A DNA stretch of 64,000 bases from Desulfocicer sp963675955. GTDB taxonomy: Bacteria; Desulfobacterota; Desulfobacteria; Desulfobacterales; Desulfobacteraceae. The notes beneath the pieces are model-generated. The model saw nothing but the letters and a program-made list of their open reading frames with translations. It was not told the DNA's origin and made no database searches. This document shows positions 53,281 to 62,504 of this stretch, piece after piece (position 1 is the first letter of the stretch; each line of letters starts with the position of its first letter). A program made the position numbers and the translations under genes. The DNA lies in the NCBI GenBank assembly GCA_963675955.2, contig CAXXVR010000008.1, positions 124,001 to 188,000 of the forward strand. The letters are read 5' to 3'.

Positions 53281-54003
53281 ATGAATTTTATTAAGGGAAT
53301 TATTTATAATTTCAAAGGACTCTGGATGGGAATAAAAACCCCCAGACTTTTGATGCTGGGGATGTTGCGGTTTATCATTGTTATTTTCATTACCATGGCC
53401 CTGGCAGGGTCCATTCTGGTGTGGCATCGGGAGATACTTAACATGATATGGACCATGCCCGAATCCGGCTGGCTGATTTATGTATGGACGGTCCTTTCCT
53501 GGATTCTTTCCGTTTTCCTGGCCATGGTGTCAAGTCTTGTCTCCTATGTCATTGCCCAGCTTCTTTTCTGCGTGTTTATAATGGATCTCATGTCCCGCAT
53601 CACGGAAAAAATGATCCGGGGCGATCAACAAGGGACTGGTGAAAAATTATCCCTTATGGCCACCTTATTCCATTTGATCAGTCAGGAAATTCCCCGGGCC
53701 ATGATTCCCATGCTTTTGATGCTTATTTTAACCATCGTGGGTTTTTTCACCCCACTTGGGCCAGTGGTGGCAGTGTTATCTACCCTTGCAGCTGGTATTT
53801 TTCTGGCCTGGGATAACACTGATCTTGTACCGGCCCGGCGTATGGAAACCTTTGGGAAGAGATTTCGGTATTTGAAAAAAAATTTTCTGTTTCATCTGGG
53901 ATTTGGGATCTGTTTTCTCATTCCCTGGCTTAACATATTGTTTTTGTCCTTTGCTCCGGTGGGGGCCACGCTTTTTTTCATTGAAACCCAGGATAATCAG
54001 TAA
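53281..54003 (+). CDS. EI24/CysZ-like membrane protein
   Basis: 240 residues with about six hydrophobic segments (FIIVIFITMALAGSILVW, FLAMVSSLVSYVIAQLLFCV and others) and an N-terminus MNFIKGIIYNFKGLWMG, as in EI24-domain proteins (CysZ group, sulfate uptake, or of unknown role). Assigned by pattern; transport not proven. Confidence 0.65.
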   Translation: MNFIKGIIYNFKGLWMGIKTPRLLMLGMLRFIIVIFITMALAGSILVWHREILNMIWTMPESGWLIYVWTVLSWILSVFLAMVSSLVSYVIAQLLFCVFIMDLMSRITEKMIRGDQQGTGEKLSLMATLFHLISQEIPRAMIPMLLMLILTIVGFFTPLGPVVAVLSTLAAGIFLAWDNTDLVPARRMETFGKRFRYLKKNFLFHLGFGICFLIPWLNILFLSFAPVGATLFFIETQDNQ

Positions 54004-54006
54004 AGT

Positions 54007-54235
54007 CAAACAGAGCTTGGTCACAAGATGGGTCACCCTGGGGAGGGGTCAAGCTTGCGTTATTGACGTTTTCGTTTGAATTTAACTTTATTCTTAGATA
54101 CTTGTCAAAAATATAGATCCTGATAAAAAGCTCAGGATCTAATACCACATAGCCTGACCCCGTTGGCCCGCCAATTAAGAAGAATGGCCCATTTTATGAC
54201 CAAGCGTCAATAACGCAATCCTGCCCCACTCTCCA
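54007..54235. repeat. REP-like long inverted repeat, copy 3
   Basis: Left arm CTTGGTCACAAGATGGGTCA with GGGGTCAAGCTTGCGTTATT; right arm CCTGACCCCGTTGGCCCGCC followed by ATTTTATGACCAAGCG and AATAACGCAATCCTGCCCC. Copies 1 and 2 have the same core. It lies between convergent genes and could serve as a terminator for both. Confidence 0.75.
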
Positions 54236-54239
54236 CTTG

Positions 54240-56864
54240 TTATTGGCCCAAAGCCCGGGAAACAATCTCATACACATCCCGGGACAGACCGGGAACCTCG
54301 TGGATTCGCTGCAACTCCTGCTGCATCAACCCCCGCCGCCCTTCATCATAACGCCGATAACGGTTAAAGGCAGACACCATACGGGCCGTGACCTGGGGAT
54401 TTATTTTATCCAGATGAATCACCTGATCTGCAAAGAACCGATATCCTTCCCCATCTTTCTGGTGAAACACAAAGGGATTACACATACCGAAAACCCCGAT
54501 GAGGGACCGGATACGATTGGGATTTTTCCAGTTAAAATCAGGATGGCTGCACAGGGATTTAATCCGTTCAAGGCTGCCGGGCCGGGTGGCAGCTGCCTGA
54601 ACACTGAACCATTTATCCATGACAAGAAGATCCGTGTGCCATTTTTGATAGAATTGATCCAGTGCCGCCTCTGCCTGTCCATGGTCCATGTCACATAAAA
54701 GTGCCAGGGTCGCAATTTCCATAGTCATGTTACCGGCAGACATGAAATGATCATAAATCATATCCTTATAAGCTGGGGTATCAATTCCTGCCAGGTAAAA
54801 CAAAGCTGCATTTTCAAGGCTTCTGTCCGCCATGGCCGTATTAGAAATATTCTTTGGATCTGTTTTGGAACACTTTTTAATAATGTTCAGCAACTGGCTT
54901 TCAAGGGCTGTGGCAATGCCTTTCCTCAAAAACTCCCTGGCCGTATGAATGGCATCCACATCAATGATATCATATTTTTCACCAATCTCGTTTTCATCGG
55001 GCAGGGTGATGGTTTTTGCCGTTAATGCCCTGTCCCGGGCGGTGTCCTGCAGGGCTTTTTTAAAAGCTTCCATCAAATGAGAAGACAACACAAGTTCACT
55101 ATGATTTTGCACGGCGGAGACAAGGCTGTCAATTTCCCGGAAATAAAGCTGCTGGGCCGCATCCCAACGATTAAAGGCATCTGTGTCATGGGCCATGAGA
55201 AAGGCAAGTTCTTCATGGGTCAGATCGCTGTCTGTAATCACAGGTGCGGAAAATCCCCGGAACAAAGAGGGGATGGTACCCTCCGGTACATCATCAAATA
55301 CCCAGGTATTTTCATCTGATTTAAGCTCCAGCAGGCTGTGATCCGGCGGGGTGATCTCTTTACCGTTTTTGTCCAGAAGCCCAAACCGTACAGGAATATG
55401 AAGGGCCTCTTTATTTGCCTGATTATGATCCGGTGGGGTTTTTTGGGAAAGAGTTACCGAAAGCTGCCGGGTATCTTTATCATATGTGCGGGAGATGGTC
55501 ACCCGGGGGGTACCAGACTGGGAATACCATAATCGGAACCGGGACAGGTCCACACCTGAAGCATCTTCCATGGTCTGGACAAAATCCTCTGTGGTGACGG
55601 CCTGGCCGTCAAACCGTTCAATATAAAGATTCAGAGCTTTTCTGAAGGTATCTTTACCGAGGATTTCAAAAATCATGCGGACAACTTCTGCACCTTTCTG
55701 GTAAACGGTCATGGTATAGAAGTTATTCATTTCAATGTAGGCCTCCGGTCTCACCGGATGACTCATGGGTCCTGCATCTTCAGGAAACTGAAGGGTTCTT
55801 AAATTTTTCACATCAGAGATGCGTTTCACGGCCCGGGAATTTAAATCCGAGGTAAATTCCTGGTCCCGGAACACGGTAAGCCCTTCCTTGAGGCTTAATT
55901 GAAACCAGTTTTTAAGGGTAACCCGGTTACCGGTCCAGTTATGAAAATATTCATGACCAATGACTCCCTGAATATTCATGAAGTCCTGATCAGTGGCGGT
56001 TTCCGGTCGGGCCAGAACATACTTTGAATTAAAAACGTTCAAGCCCTTGTTTTCCATGGCCCCCATGTTAAAATCATTCACGGCCACAATCTGGTACAGG
56101 TCGAGATCATATTCCAGGCCAAAACGTTCTTCATCCCACTCCATGGACTGCTTTAACGACCTCATGGCGTGGTCGCATTTGTCCTTGTTTTCCGCTTCCA
56201 CATAAATATGAAGGGTAATATCCCGCCCCGAACAGGTGGTGAACTGATCTTTTATACACACCAGATCCCCTGCCACCAGGGCAAAAAGATAACTTGGTTT
56301 TTTAAAGGGATCTTCCCATTTTACATAGTGCCGATTGTCTTTAAGGTTTCCTTTGTCCACCAAGTTGCCGTTGGAGAGCAGCACCGGATATTTATCTTTG
56401 TCCGCGGTGATAACACAGGAAAATCGGCTCATGACATCGGGGCGGTCAGGGTAGGCCATGATCTTTCTGAAACCCTCTGCTTCACATTGGGTGCAGAAGG
56501 TACCGCTTGTTTTATAAAGTCCTTCCAGAGATGTGTTTTTGTGAGGTTTTAAACGGTTCTTAATTTCCAGGGTAAATTTTTCCGGAACCCTGTTAAGTTT
56601 AAAATATGTCTTTGTCACCTCATATTCACCGGGTAATAATACCATGTCACCGGCAATCACATGGACAATATCCGGTTCTTTGCAGTCCAGTATCAGGGGG
56701 GTGTGTTCCCCTGCCTGTTCGTTGTTTCGTCGAATCTTCATGAAAGAGGAAACAATTACCTCCTCTTCGTAAAGATCAAACTGGAGATCAATGCTGTCAA
56801 TCCAGTATGCCGGGGGCCTGTAGTCTTTTAGATATTTCGTTTCATGTTTTTTCATAATAAACAC
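54240..56864 (-). CDS. pepN: Aminopeptidase N
   Basis: 874 residues with the M1 zinc metallopeptidase motifs: GAMENKGLNVFNSKYVL, HEYFHNW (HExxH) with downstream Glu in LKEGLTVFRDQEF. The length and the C-terminal DUF3458-type domain match E. coli PepN. It removes N-terminal residues from peptides in the cytoplasm. It is alone on the minus strand, flanked by the REP repeat. Confidence 0.95.
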   Translation of the reverse strand: MFIMKKHETKYLKDYRPPAYWIDSIDLQFDLYEEEVIVSSFMKIRRNNEQAGEHTPLILDCKEPDIVHVIAGDMVLLPGEYEVTKTYFKLNRVPEKFTLEIKNRLKPHKNTSLEGLYKTSGTFCTQCEAEGFRKIMAYPDRPDVMSRFSCVITADKDKYPVLLSNGNLVDKGNLKDNRHYVKWEDPFKKPSYLFALVAGDLVCIKDQFTTCSGRDITLHIYVEAENKDKCDHAMRSLKQSMEWDEERFGLEYDLDLYQIVAVNDFNMGAMENKGLNVFNSKYVLARPETATDQDFMNIQGVIGHEYFHNWTGNRVTLKNWFQLSLKEGLTVFRDQEFTSDLNSRAVKRISDVKNLRTLQFPEDAGPMSHPVRPEAYIEMNNFYTMTVYQKGAEVVRMIFEILGKDTFRKALNLYIERFDGQAVTTEDFVQTMEDASGVDLSRFRLWYSQSGTPRVTISRTYDKDTRQLSVTLSQKTPPDHNQANKEALHIPVRFGLLDKNGKEITPPDHSLLELKSDENTWVFDDVPEGTIPSLFRGFSAPVITDSDLTHEELAFLMAHDTDAFNRWDAAQQLYFREIDSLVSAVQNHSELVLSSHLMEAFKKALQDTARDRALTAKTITLPDENEIGEKYDIIDVDAIHTAREFLRKGIATALESQLLNIIKKCSKTDPKNISNTAMADRSLENAALFYLAGIDTPAYKDMIYDHFMSAGNMTMEIATLALLCDMDHGQAEAALDQFYQKWHTDLLVMDKWFSVQAAATRPGSLERIKSLCSHPDFNWKNPNRIRSLIGVFGMCNPFVFHQKDGEGYRFFADQVIHLDKINPQVTARMVSAFNRYRRYDEGRRGLMQQELQRIHEVPGLSRDVYEIVSRALGQ

Positions 56865-56986
56865 TAATTATTACTGAAAAGGGCTTTTGTCAAAGATAAA
56901 GACATCAAAGCCATTGAGTTTTTTCTTGATTTATGTCAGATATGAGTCTTTTAAGATTGTTATCAATTAAACAGGAGAAAAATAAA

Positions 56987-57538
56987 ATGAGCGACAATTC
57001 AGATGTTACGCTGTTCAGCGGGGGACACCGGGGAGCCGAGGCAGAATTTGGAAAACTTGCAGAGCAATTCGGTATCAATGAGGTGAACTTTTCCTTTGAA
57101 GGTCACAATATTGAGCGTACCCGGGGTGTAAAAATGCTTTCCGAGGAGGACCTGAAAAAAGGTGACATCAGCATGGACATCGTATCCGCCCGCATGGGAA
57201 GAAAATTTTCCCGGGTGGATAAAATAAGAAAGGTGTTTCAGTCTATTTTTCATATGGTAAACAGAGGATACCAGGTGTTTGTGGTGGGTTGGATTCTCCC
57301 GGATAACACGGTTAAGGGTGGCACCGGATGGGGAGTGGAGCTGGCACGACTTTTCAATCGGCCGGTGTTTGTTTATGAGCAGGATCGCCAGGCATGGTTT
57401 TCCTGGATTGACAATACATGGCAGGAGGTAAATCCCACCATCAGCCATAAAACCTTTGCAGGCACCGGTACCAGAAACCTCACAGAGGATGCCAAAAAAG
57501 CCCTGGCGGAACTTTACAAAAAATCCTTTAAAGAATAG
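56987..57538 (+). CDS. SLOG-like/Rossmann-type protein of unknown function
   Basis: 183 residues: an N-terminal SGGHRGAEAEFGKLA, central QVFVVGWILPDNTVKGGTGW followed by GVELARLFNRPVFVYEQDRQ. The GG-rich loops and the nucleotide-like layout resemble SLOG/YspA-type or LOG-family proteins (inference). ATG 56987 follows CAGGAGAAA; a longer frame to 56933 is less likely. It is 21 bases before the rmlB start. Confidence 0.6.
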   Translation: MSDNSDVTLFSGGHRGAEAEFGKLAEQFGINEVNFSFEGHNIERTRGVKMLSEEDLKKGDISMDIVSARMGRKFSRVDKIRKVFQSIFHMVNRGYQVFVVGWILPDNTVKGGTGWGVELARLFNRPVFVYEQDRQAWFSWIDNTWQEVNPTISHKTFAGTGTRNLTEDAKKALAELYKKSFKE

Positions 57539-57559
57539 GCATTTAAACAGGTGACATCC

Positions 57560-58615
57560 ATGAAAAATATGCTGATAACCGGCGGAAGCGGATTTATTGG
57601 GTCCAATTTCATACGCTATCTGTTAACGCAGTCCAGATTCACCGGTAGGGTCATTAATGTGGACAAGCTGACCTATGCCGGCAATCCAGAAAGCCTTAAC
57701 GATATTCAGGCGGATTTTCCGGATCGATACCTGTTTGAAAAAGCCGATATCTGTGATGCCGGAGAAATGGACCGCATCTTTTCCAGCCATGGCATTGATG
57801 CGGTGTGCCATTTTGCGGCGGAATCCCATGTGGATCGATCCATATCATCCCCCGAAGTATTCATAGATACCAATGTCAAGGGTACGTTCACCCTGCTTGA
57901 ATGTGCCAGAAAAAATATGCCCAGCATCTCGTTGTTTCACCATGTCAGTACCGATGAGGTATACGGCACCCTGGGGAAGACAGGTTATTTTACAGAAACC
58001 ACAGCTTATAAGCCCAACAGCCCCTATTCGGCATCCAAAGCGGCTTCGGACCATCTGGTGCGGGCCTACCATGAAACCTATGGTCTGCCCGTGACCATTT
58101 CCAACTGTTCCAACAATTATGGGCCTTTTCAATTCCCTGAAAAATTAATTCCCCTGATGATTTTAAATGCCATGGAAGGAAAACCCCTTCCCGTTTATGG
58201 GGATGGCACCAATATCCGGGACTGGCTGTATGTGGAAGACCACTGCAGTGCCATCTGGTGCATCATGGAAAATGGGAAAAGAGGCCAGACCTACAATATC
58301 GGTGGTGAGTGTGAAATGGAAAATCGGGATATTGTGGAACGGATCTGTGCTCTCATTGATGATACTGGCCACAGGGCACCCGGTGTAACTGTCAGCCGGG
58401 ATTTGATTGCCTTTGTCAAGGACCGACCCGGTCATGATTTCAGGTATGCCATAGACTGCACTAAAATCAAAACAGAGTTGGGATGGTCCCCAAAAGAATC
58501 CTTTGACACGGGCATTGAAAAAAGTGTTGCCTGGTATCTTGATAATCTTGACTGGGTGGAACGGATCAAGTCCGGTGCCTATCTTGACTGGATTAAAACC
58601 CATTATAATTCATGA
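57560..58615 (+). CDS. rmlB: dTDP-glucose 4,6-dehydratase
   Basis: 351 residues, short-chain dehydratase with NAD-binding ITGGSGFIGSNF, HVSTDEVYGTLG and catalytic NSPYSASKAASDHL (Tyr-x3-Lys), and NNYGPFQFPEKLIP. Second step of dTDP-L-rhamnose and related sugar synthesis. The start MKNMLIT at 57560 (preceded by ACAGG) is preferred over an upstream GTG. Confidence 0.95.
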   Translation: MKNMLITGGSGFIGSNFIRYLLTQSRFTGRVINVDKLTYAGNPESLNDIQADFPDRYLFEKADICDAGEMDRIFSSHGIDAVCHFAAESHVDRSISSPEVFIDTNVKGTFTLLECARKNMPSISLFHHVSTDEVYGTLGKTGYFTETTAYKPNSPYSASKAASDHLVRAYHETYGLPVTISNCSNNYGPFQFPEKLIPLMILNAMEGKPLPVYGDGTNIRDWLYVEDHCSAIWCIMENGKRGQTYNIGGECEMENRDIVERICALIDDTGHRAPGVTVSRDLIAFVKDRPGHDFRYAIDCTKIKTELGWSPKESFDTGIEKSVAWYLDNLDWVERIKSGAYLDWIKTHYNS

Positions 58616-58621
58616 AATAAC

Positions 58622-58693
58622 CCGGGATTGATCATAAAATCGTCACACTAACCCAACGACACCATGAATAAGACAGGCTGGTGATCAAATCCC
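58622..58693. repeat. Inverted repeat, degenerate relative of the REP family
   Basis: CGGGATTGATCA and TGATCAAATCCC pair; inside it shares GATCATAAAAT, GTCACA and CCAACGAC with the REP copies. It may be a short remnant between rmlB and rmlA. Confidence 0.45.
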
Positions 58694-58711
58694 ATAAAAC
58701 GGAGACATTGC

Positions 58712-59602
58712 ATGAAGGGAATCATTCTGGCAGGGGGATCGGGCACACGCCTTTATCCCATTACCAAGGCCGTAAGTAAACAACTGGTGCCGGTGTACGA
58801 CAAACCCATGATTTATTATCCCCTTTCCGTGCTCATGCTGGCAGGCATCCGGGAAATTATGCTCATCTCAACTCCGGTGGATCTGCCCCGGTTTAAAGAG
58901 TTGCTTGGTGATGGTTCCAGCATCGGGCTTGAGATTTCTTACAAAGAGCAGCCCCGGCCCGAGGGTATTGCCCAGGCCTTTGTCCTTGCAAAGGAGTTTA
59001 TTGCAGACCAGAGTGTTACCCTTATTCTGGGAGACAATATCTTTTATGGCTCCAGACTCCAGGATGTTTTAAGAGAAGCTGTTACCATGAAACGGGGTGG
59101 ACTCATCTTTGGATACCCGGTAAGGGACCCCGAACGATATGGTGTGGTGGATTTTGATTCATCGGGCCAGGTTATGGGCATTGAAGAAAAACCCATCCAT
59201 CCCAAATCAACCTATGCGGTGCCCGGTCTTTATATTTATGATAATCAGGTTGTGGATATTGCCGAAAACCTGGAACCTTCCCCCCGGGGGGAACTTGAAA
59301 TTACAGATGTCAATAATGTATACCTTAAGAAAAAACAACTTCGGGTGGAGCTGCTTGGAAGGGGATTTGCCTGGCTTGATACCGGTACCCATGAGGCTCT
59401 CCAGCAGGCAGCTGCCTATGTCCAGGCTGTGCAGAATCGGCAGGGTATGAAAATAGCATGCATTGAGGAAATTGCCTATCGGTTGGGCTATATTAATGAC
59501 AGTACATTAAAATTTCTGGCTTCTGATATGCTTAAAAATGATTATGGACAATATTTGATGGGCCTTTTAAAGGATAAGAGACCCATAGGAGAAGGAATTT
59601 AA
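58712..59602 (+). CDS. rmlA: Glucose-1-phosphate thymidylyltransferase
   Basis: 296 residues with the nucleotidyltransferase motif GGSGTRLYPITKAVSKQLVP, VYDKPMIYYPLSVLMLAGIREI, and LILGDNIFYG; typical length. It makes dTDP-glucose from glucose-1-phosphate, the step before rmlB. It overlaps rmlC by one base. Confidence 0.95.
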   Translation: MKGIILAGGSGTRLYPITKAVSKQLVPVYDKPMIYYPLSVLMLAGIREIMLISTPVDLPRFKELLGDGSSIGLEISYKEQPRPEGIAQAFVLAKEFIADQSVTLILGDNIFYGSRLQDVLREAVTMKRGGLIFGYPVRDPERYGVVDFDSSGQVMGIEEKPIHPKSTYAVPGLYIYDNQVVDIAENLEPSPRGELEITDVNNVYLKKKQLRVELLGRGFAWLDTGTHEALQQAAAYVQAVQNRQGMKIACIEEIAYRLGYINDSTLKFLASDMLKNDYGQYLMGLLKDKRPIGEGI

Positions 59603-60162
59603 TGGCGGTACGTTTCACCGAAACTCCCTTAAAAGGGGTCTATATTATTGAGCCGGATGTGTTTGGAGATGCCCGGGGATTTTTTTTGGAAACCTGGCAG
59701 GAAATGCGGTACCAGGCGGCTGGCATCACAGCACAATTTGTCCAGGACAACCATTCCCGGTCGGAAAAAGGGGTGATCCGGGGTCTGCACTATCAGCTGA
59801 AAAATGCCCAGGATAAACTGGTCTATGCCGTGCGGGGGACCATATTTGATGTGGCGGTGGATTTGCGCCAGGGGTCAGCAACCTTCGGGCAGTGGACCGG
59901 TTGCATCCTTTCCGATGAAAACAGAAAGCAGCTGTTTGTCCCCAAAGGCTTTGCCCATGGATTTTCCGTTTTAAGTGCTGTGGTGGATGTCACCTATAAA
60001 TGTTCGGATTATTATACACCCGGAGACGAGTATGGCATTTTGTACAATGATCCGGATCTGGGCATTGACTGGCATGTGGATATGGACACGGCCCTGGTGT
60101 CGGATAAGGATCTTATCAATCCCTGTTTAAAGGATGTGTCAGTGGATCATTTATTCATTTAA
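59602..60162 (+). CDS. rmlC: dTDP-4-dehydrorhamnose 3,5-epimerase
   Basis: 186 residues, cupin epimerase with FGDARGFFLETW and QDNHSRSEKGVIRGLHYQ (catalytic His/Asp region) and PKGFAHGFSVLS. It converts the 4-keto sugar toward dTDP-4-dehydro-rhamnose. RmlD is not found next to it, so either that gene is elsewhere or another 6-deoxysugar is made. The end overlaps the opposite hydrolase gene by 8 bases. Confidence 0.94.
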   Translation: MAVRFTETPLKGVYIIEPDVFGDARGFFLETWQEMRYQAAGITAQFVQDNHSRSEKGVIRGLHYQLKNAQDKLVYAVRGTIFDVAVDLRQGSATFGQWTGCILSDENRKQLFVPKGFAHGFSVLSAVVDVTYKCSDYYTPGDEYGILYNDPDLGIDWHVDMDTALVSDKDLINPCLKDVSVDHLFI

Positions 60163-60907
60163 AGCAGTCCTTTACCCACCGTGTTACCTCCCGCTCAAAC
60201 TCTTCCTGATGGGAGCCCTCCGACATCTGGTGATCCCCATTTTTCTGAATAATCAGCTTTTTGGGGTCACCGGCTTTTTCATATATATTTCTGCCGTTTT
60301 CAACGGGGACAATACTGTCATGATCTCCATGAAAAACCAGTACATGATGAAGCAGGGGCAGGGTATCTGTTAAATCAAACAGCAGGTTTTCCCTGAAAAA
60401 ACACAGGGGCAGGGCAGGGCGATCCGCCGTGGCTTCTGTGGGGATGTTCTTTATGGTTGTGCTGTCCACCGGAGCTGCACAAAGTATTGCACCTCTGGGA
60501 TGAACTCCTAAGGATAACAGTTGCTTCCATACGGCAATGCAGGTGGCACCGCCCAGGCTGCTGCCAAACAGCATGATTTCCCGTCGGGTTTTCCGCAACG
60601 CCCAGAGATAGTCCACCCCATGAACAAGATCCATCACCCGGGTCTTAAGGGAGGTATCTGTCACAAAATTGCCTTCACTTTTGCCGCATCCCCGGTGATC
60701 AAATCGTAAAAAGGCTACACCCATTTCCGGAAGGATTCGGGCCAGAAGTGCCTGCTTGGCCGAGTCCATGGACCCTTCCAGGCCATGGGAGCCTATCACC
60801 ACTGGCGGTTGTTCAACATCAGGGAGATGCAGTTCTCCCACAATTTTTTTGTTTTGACTCATGAATTTAATGGGTAGTGTTTTCATGCTTGTTTTTATGG
60901 CATACAT
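60155..60907 (-). CDS. Alpha/beta-hydrolase, peptidase-S9-like
   Basis: 250 residues: oxyanion GSHGLEGSMDSAK, nucleophile elbow GSSLGGATC (Ser), and catalytic His in KNGDHQMSEGSH with an Asp in HGDHDSIVP. Family as in small serine hydrolases of unknown substrate. Start at 60907 or at ATG 60886. Confidence 0.85.
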   Translation of the reverse strand: MYAIKTSMKTLPIKFMSQNKKIVGELHLPDVEQPPVVIGSHGLEGSMDSAKQALLARILPEMGVAFLRFDHRGCGKSEGNFVTDTSLKTRVMDLVHGVDYLWALRKTRREIMLFGSSLGGATCIAVWKQLLSLGVHPRGAILCAAPVDSTTIKNIPTEATADRPALPLCFFRENLLFDLTDTLPLLHHVLVFHGDHDSIVPVENGRNIYEKAGDPKKLIIQKNGDHQMSEGSHQEEFEREVTRWVKDCFK

Positions 60908-60954
60908 GCTTTATAATTTCAAGCTTTTATTGGGCTTGATTCATACACTCACCG

Positions 60955-60982
60955 CCCCCTGTCAGCATCAGGTGACAGGGGG
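60955..60982. repeat. Perfect 10-bp inverted repeat between divergent genes
   Basis: CCCCCTGTCA and TGACAGGGGG are separated by an 8-base loop, with further pairing outside (CACCG/GGTG). It is not behind any gene end, so a regulatory or cruciform role is possible. Confidence 0.6.
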
Positions 60983-61100
60983 GTGCAAGCGATGATCAGG
61001 CTCTTTTTTTAACCGGGAAAGAAAAGGATGTGCCAGGAATATATCAGGGTTTTTCATCTTTATTTTCCCACTGACGCGTGGGGCTTAAAAAAACAGGAAC

Positions 61101-62504
61101 ATGGGCATAAAAAAGAGAAAAACAGCAGAGCTTGATATCATTGATCTGGCCTTTGGAGGAAAGGGAATTGCCAAACCCGATGGCTTTCCCGTTTTTGTGG
61201 ACAGAACCCTTCCCGGGGACAAAGCCCTGGTGCGGATTACCAAAAAAAAGAAAAAATATGGTGAAGGCAAGCTAATCGCAATCATTGAGCCTTCTCCCAT
61301 GCGCCAGGATGCACCCTGCCGATATGCCGGATACTGCGGCGGGTGTCGCTGGCAGGCGCTGCCTTACGAAAAGCAACTGGAATACAAAAAAAATCATGTT
61401 GTTGAATCCCTGGAACACATTGCCATGTTAAAGGATGTACCGGTTAAGGATGTGGTGCCATCGGACCGGATTTTTCAATTTCGAAACAAAATGGAATTTT
61501 CCTGCACCGATCGACGCTGGCTCACCCCCGAAGACCTGGAAAATCCGGAAATCATAAAAGGTTTTGGTCTGGGACTCCATGTGCCGGGCACCTTTGACCA
61601 TGTGGTGGACATCCATGAATGCCTGATTCAACCCGACCTGGGAAATCAGATCCTGTCGGATATCAGGGACTATATCAAAACCTCTGGACTTCCCGCCTAT
61701 GGCCTGAAAACCCATGAAGGTTTCTGGCGATTTGTGATGCTCAGAAGTTCCTCTGCCCGTGGCCACTGGATGGTGAATCTGGTGACAAAGGAAGAAAATG
61801 ACGCTGTGCTCCTGCCCTTGGCAGAACAGCTCATGGCAAGTTACCCCGCCATTACCTCTGTGGTGAACAATGTCACGGCCAAAAAAGCCGGTATTTCCAC
61901 AGGAGATTATGAAAAGGTGCTGGCAGGGGATCGCTGCATCCGGGAAAATCTGGGGGAATTCACCTTTGAGGTGTCGGCCAACTCCTTCTTTCAGACCAAT
62001 ACCAGGGGTGCTGAAAAACTGTACTCTCTTGTATCCCATTATGCAGCCCTCTCCGGCACCGAGCATGTCCTTGATCTTTATTCCGGCACCGGCACCATTC
62101 CCATCTGGTTGTCAAAAGATGCAGCCCGGGTCACCGGTATTGAGATTGTGGAAAGCGCTGTGGCCGATGCCGGTAGAAACGCCACCTTGAATGGCATCAC
62201 CAACTGCACCTTCCATGTGGGTGATATCAAGACCGTTTTGCCGGAAATTGATAAAAAATGTGATATTATGATCATCGATCCCCCCCGGGTGGGCATGCAT
62301 AAGGATGTGGTGGACCAGGTGATCAATATATCACCTGAAAAAATTGTCTATGTTTCCTGTAATCCAGCCACCCTGGCCAGGGATCTTTTTCTGTTAAAAG
62401 AACACTACACCGTTGTGGAGGTCCAGCCCGTGGATATGTTTCCCCATACCTTTCACATTGAATCGGTGGCATTGCTTGAATTAAAATCCAAAGGGGCCTC
62501 ATGA
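61101..62504 (+). CDS. rlmD: 23S rRNA (uracil-5-)-methyltransferase, RlmD/RumA type
   Basis: 467 residues: an N-terminal TRAM domain, [4Fe-4S] motif CRYAGYCGGC, SAM-binding VLDLYSGTGTIPIWLS and catalytic Cys in YVSCNPATLARD. It methylates a uridine in 23S rRNA. The exact position of the target cannot be read, so RlmD could also be RlmCD or a paralogue. AACAGGAACATGG box. Confidence 0.88.
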   Translation: MGIKKRKTAELDIIDLAFGGKGIAKPDGFPVFVDRTLPGDKALVRITKKKKKYGEGKLIAIIEPSPMRQDAPCRYAGYCGGCRWQALPYEKQLEYKKNHVVESLEHIAMLKDVPVKDVVPSDRIFQFRNKMEFSCTDRRWLTPEDLENPEIIKGFGLGLHVPGTFDHVVDIHECLIQPDLGNQILSDIRDYIKTSGLPAYGLKTHEGFWRFVMLRSSSARGHWMVNLVTKEENDAVLLPLAEQLMASYPAITSVVNNVTAKKAGISTGDYEKVLAGDRCIRENLGEFTFEVSANSFFQTNTRGAEKLYSLVSHYAALSGTEHVLDLYSGTGTIPIWLSKDAARVTGIEIVESAVADAGRNATLNGITNCTFHVGDIKTVLPEIDKKCDIMIIDPPRVGMHKDVVDQVINISPEKIVYVSCNPATLARDLFLLKEHYTVVEVQPVDMFPHTFHIESVALLELKSKGAS

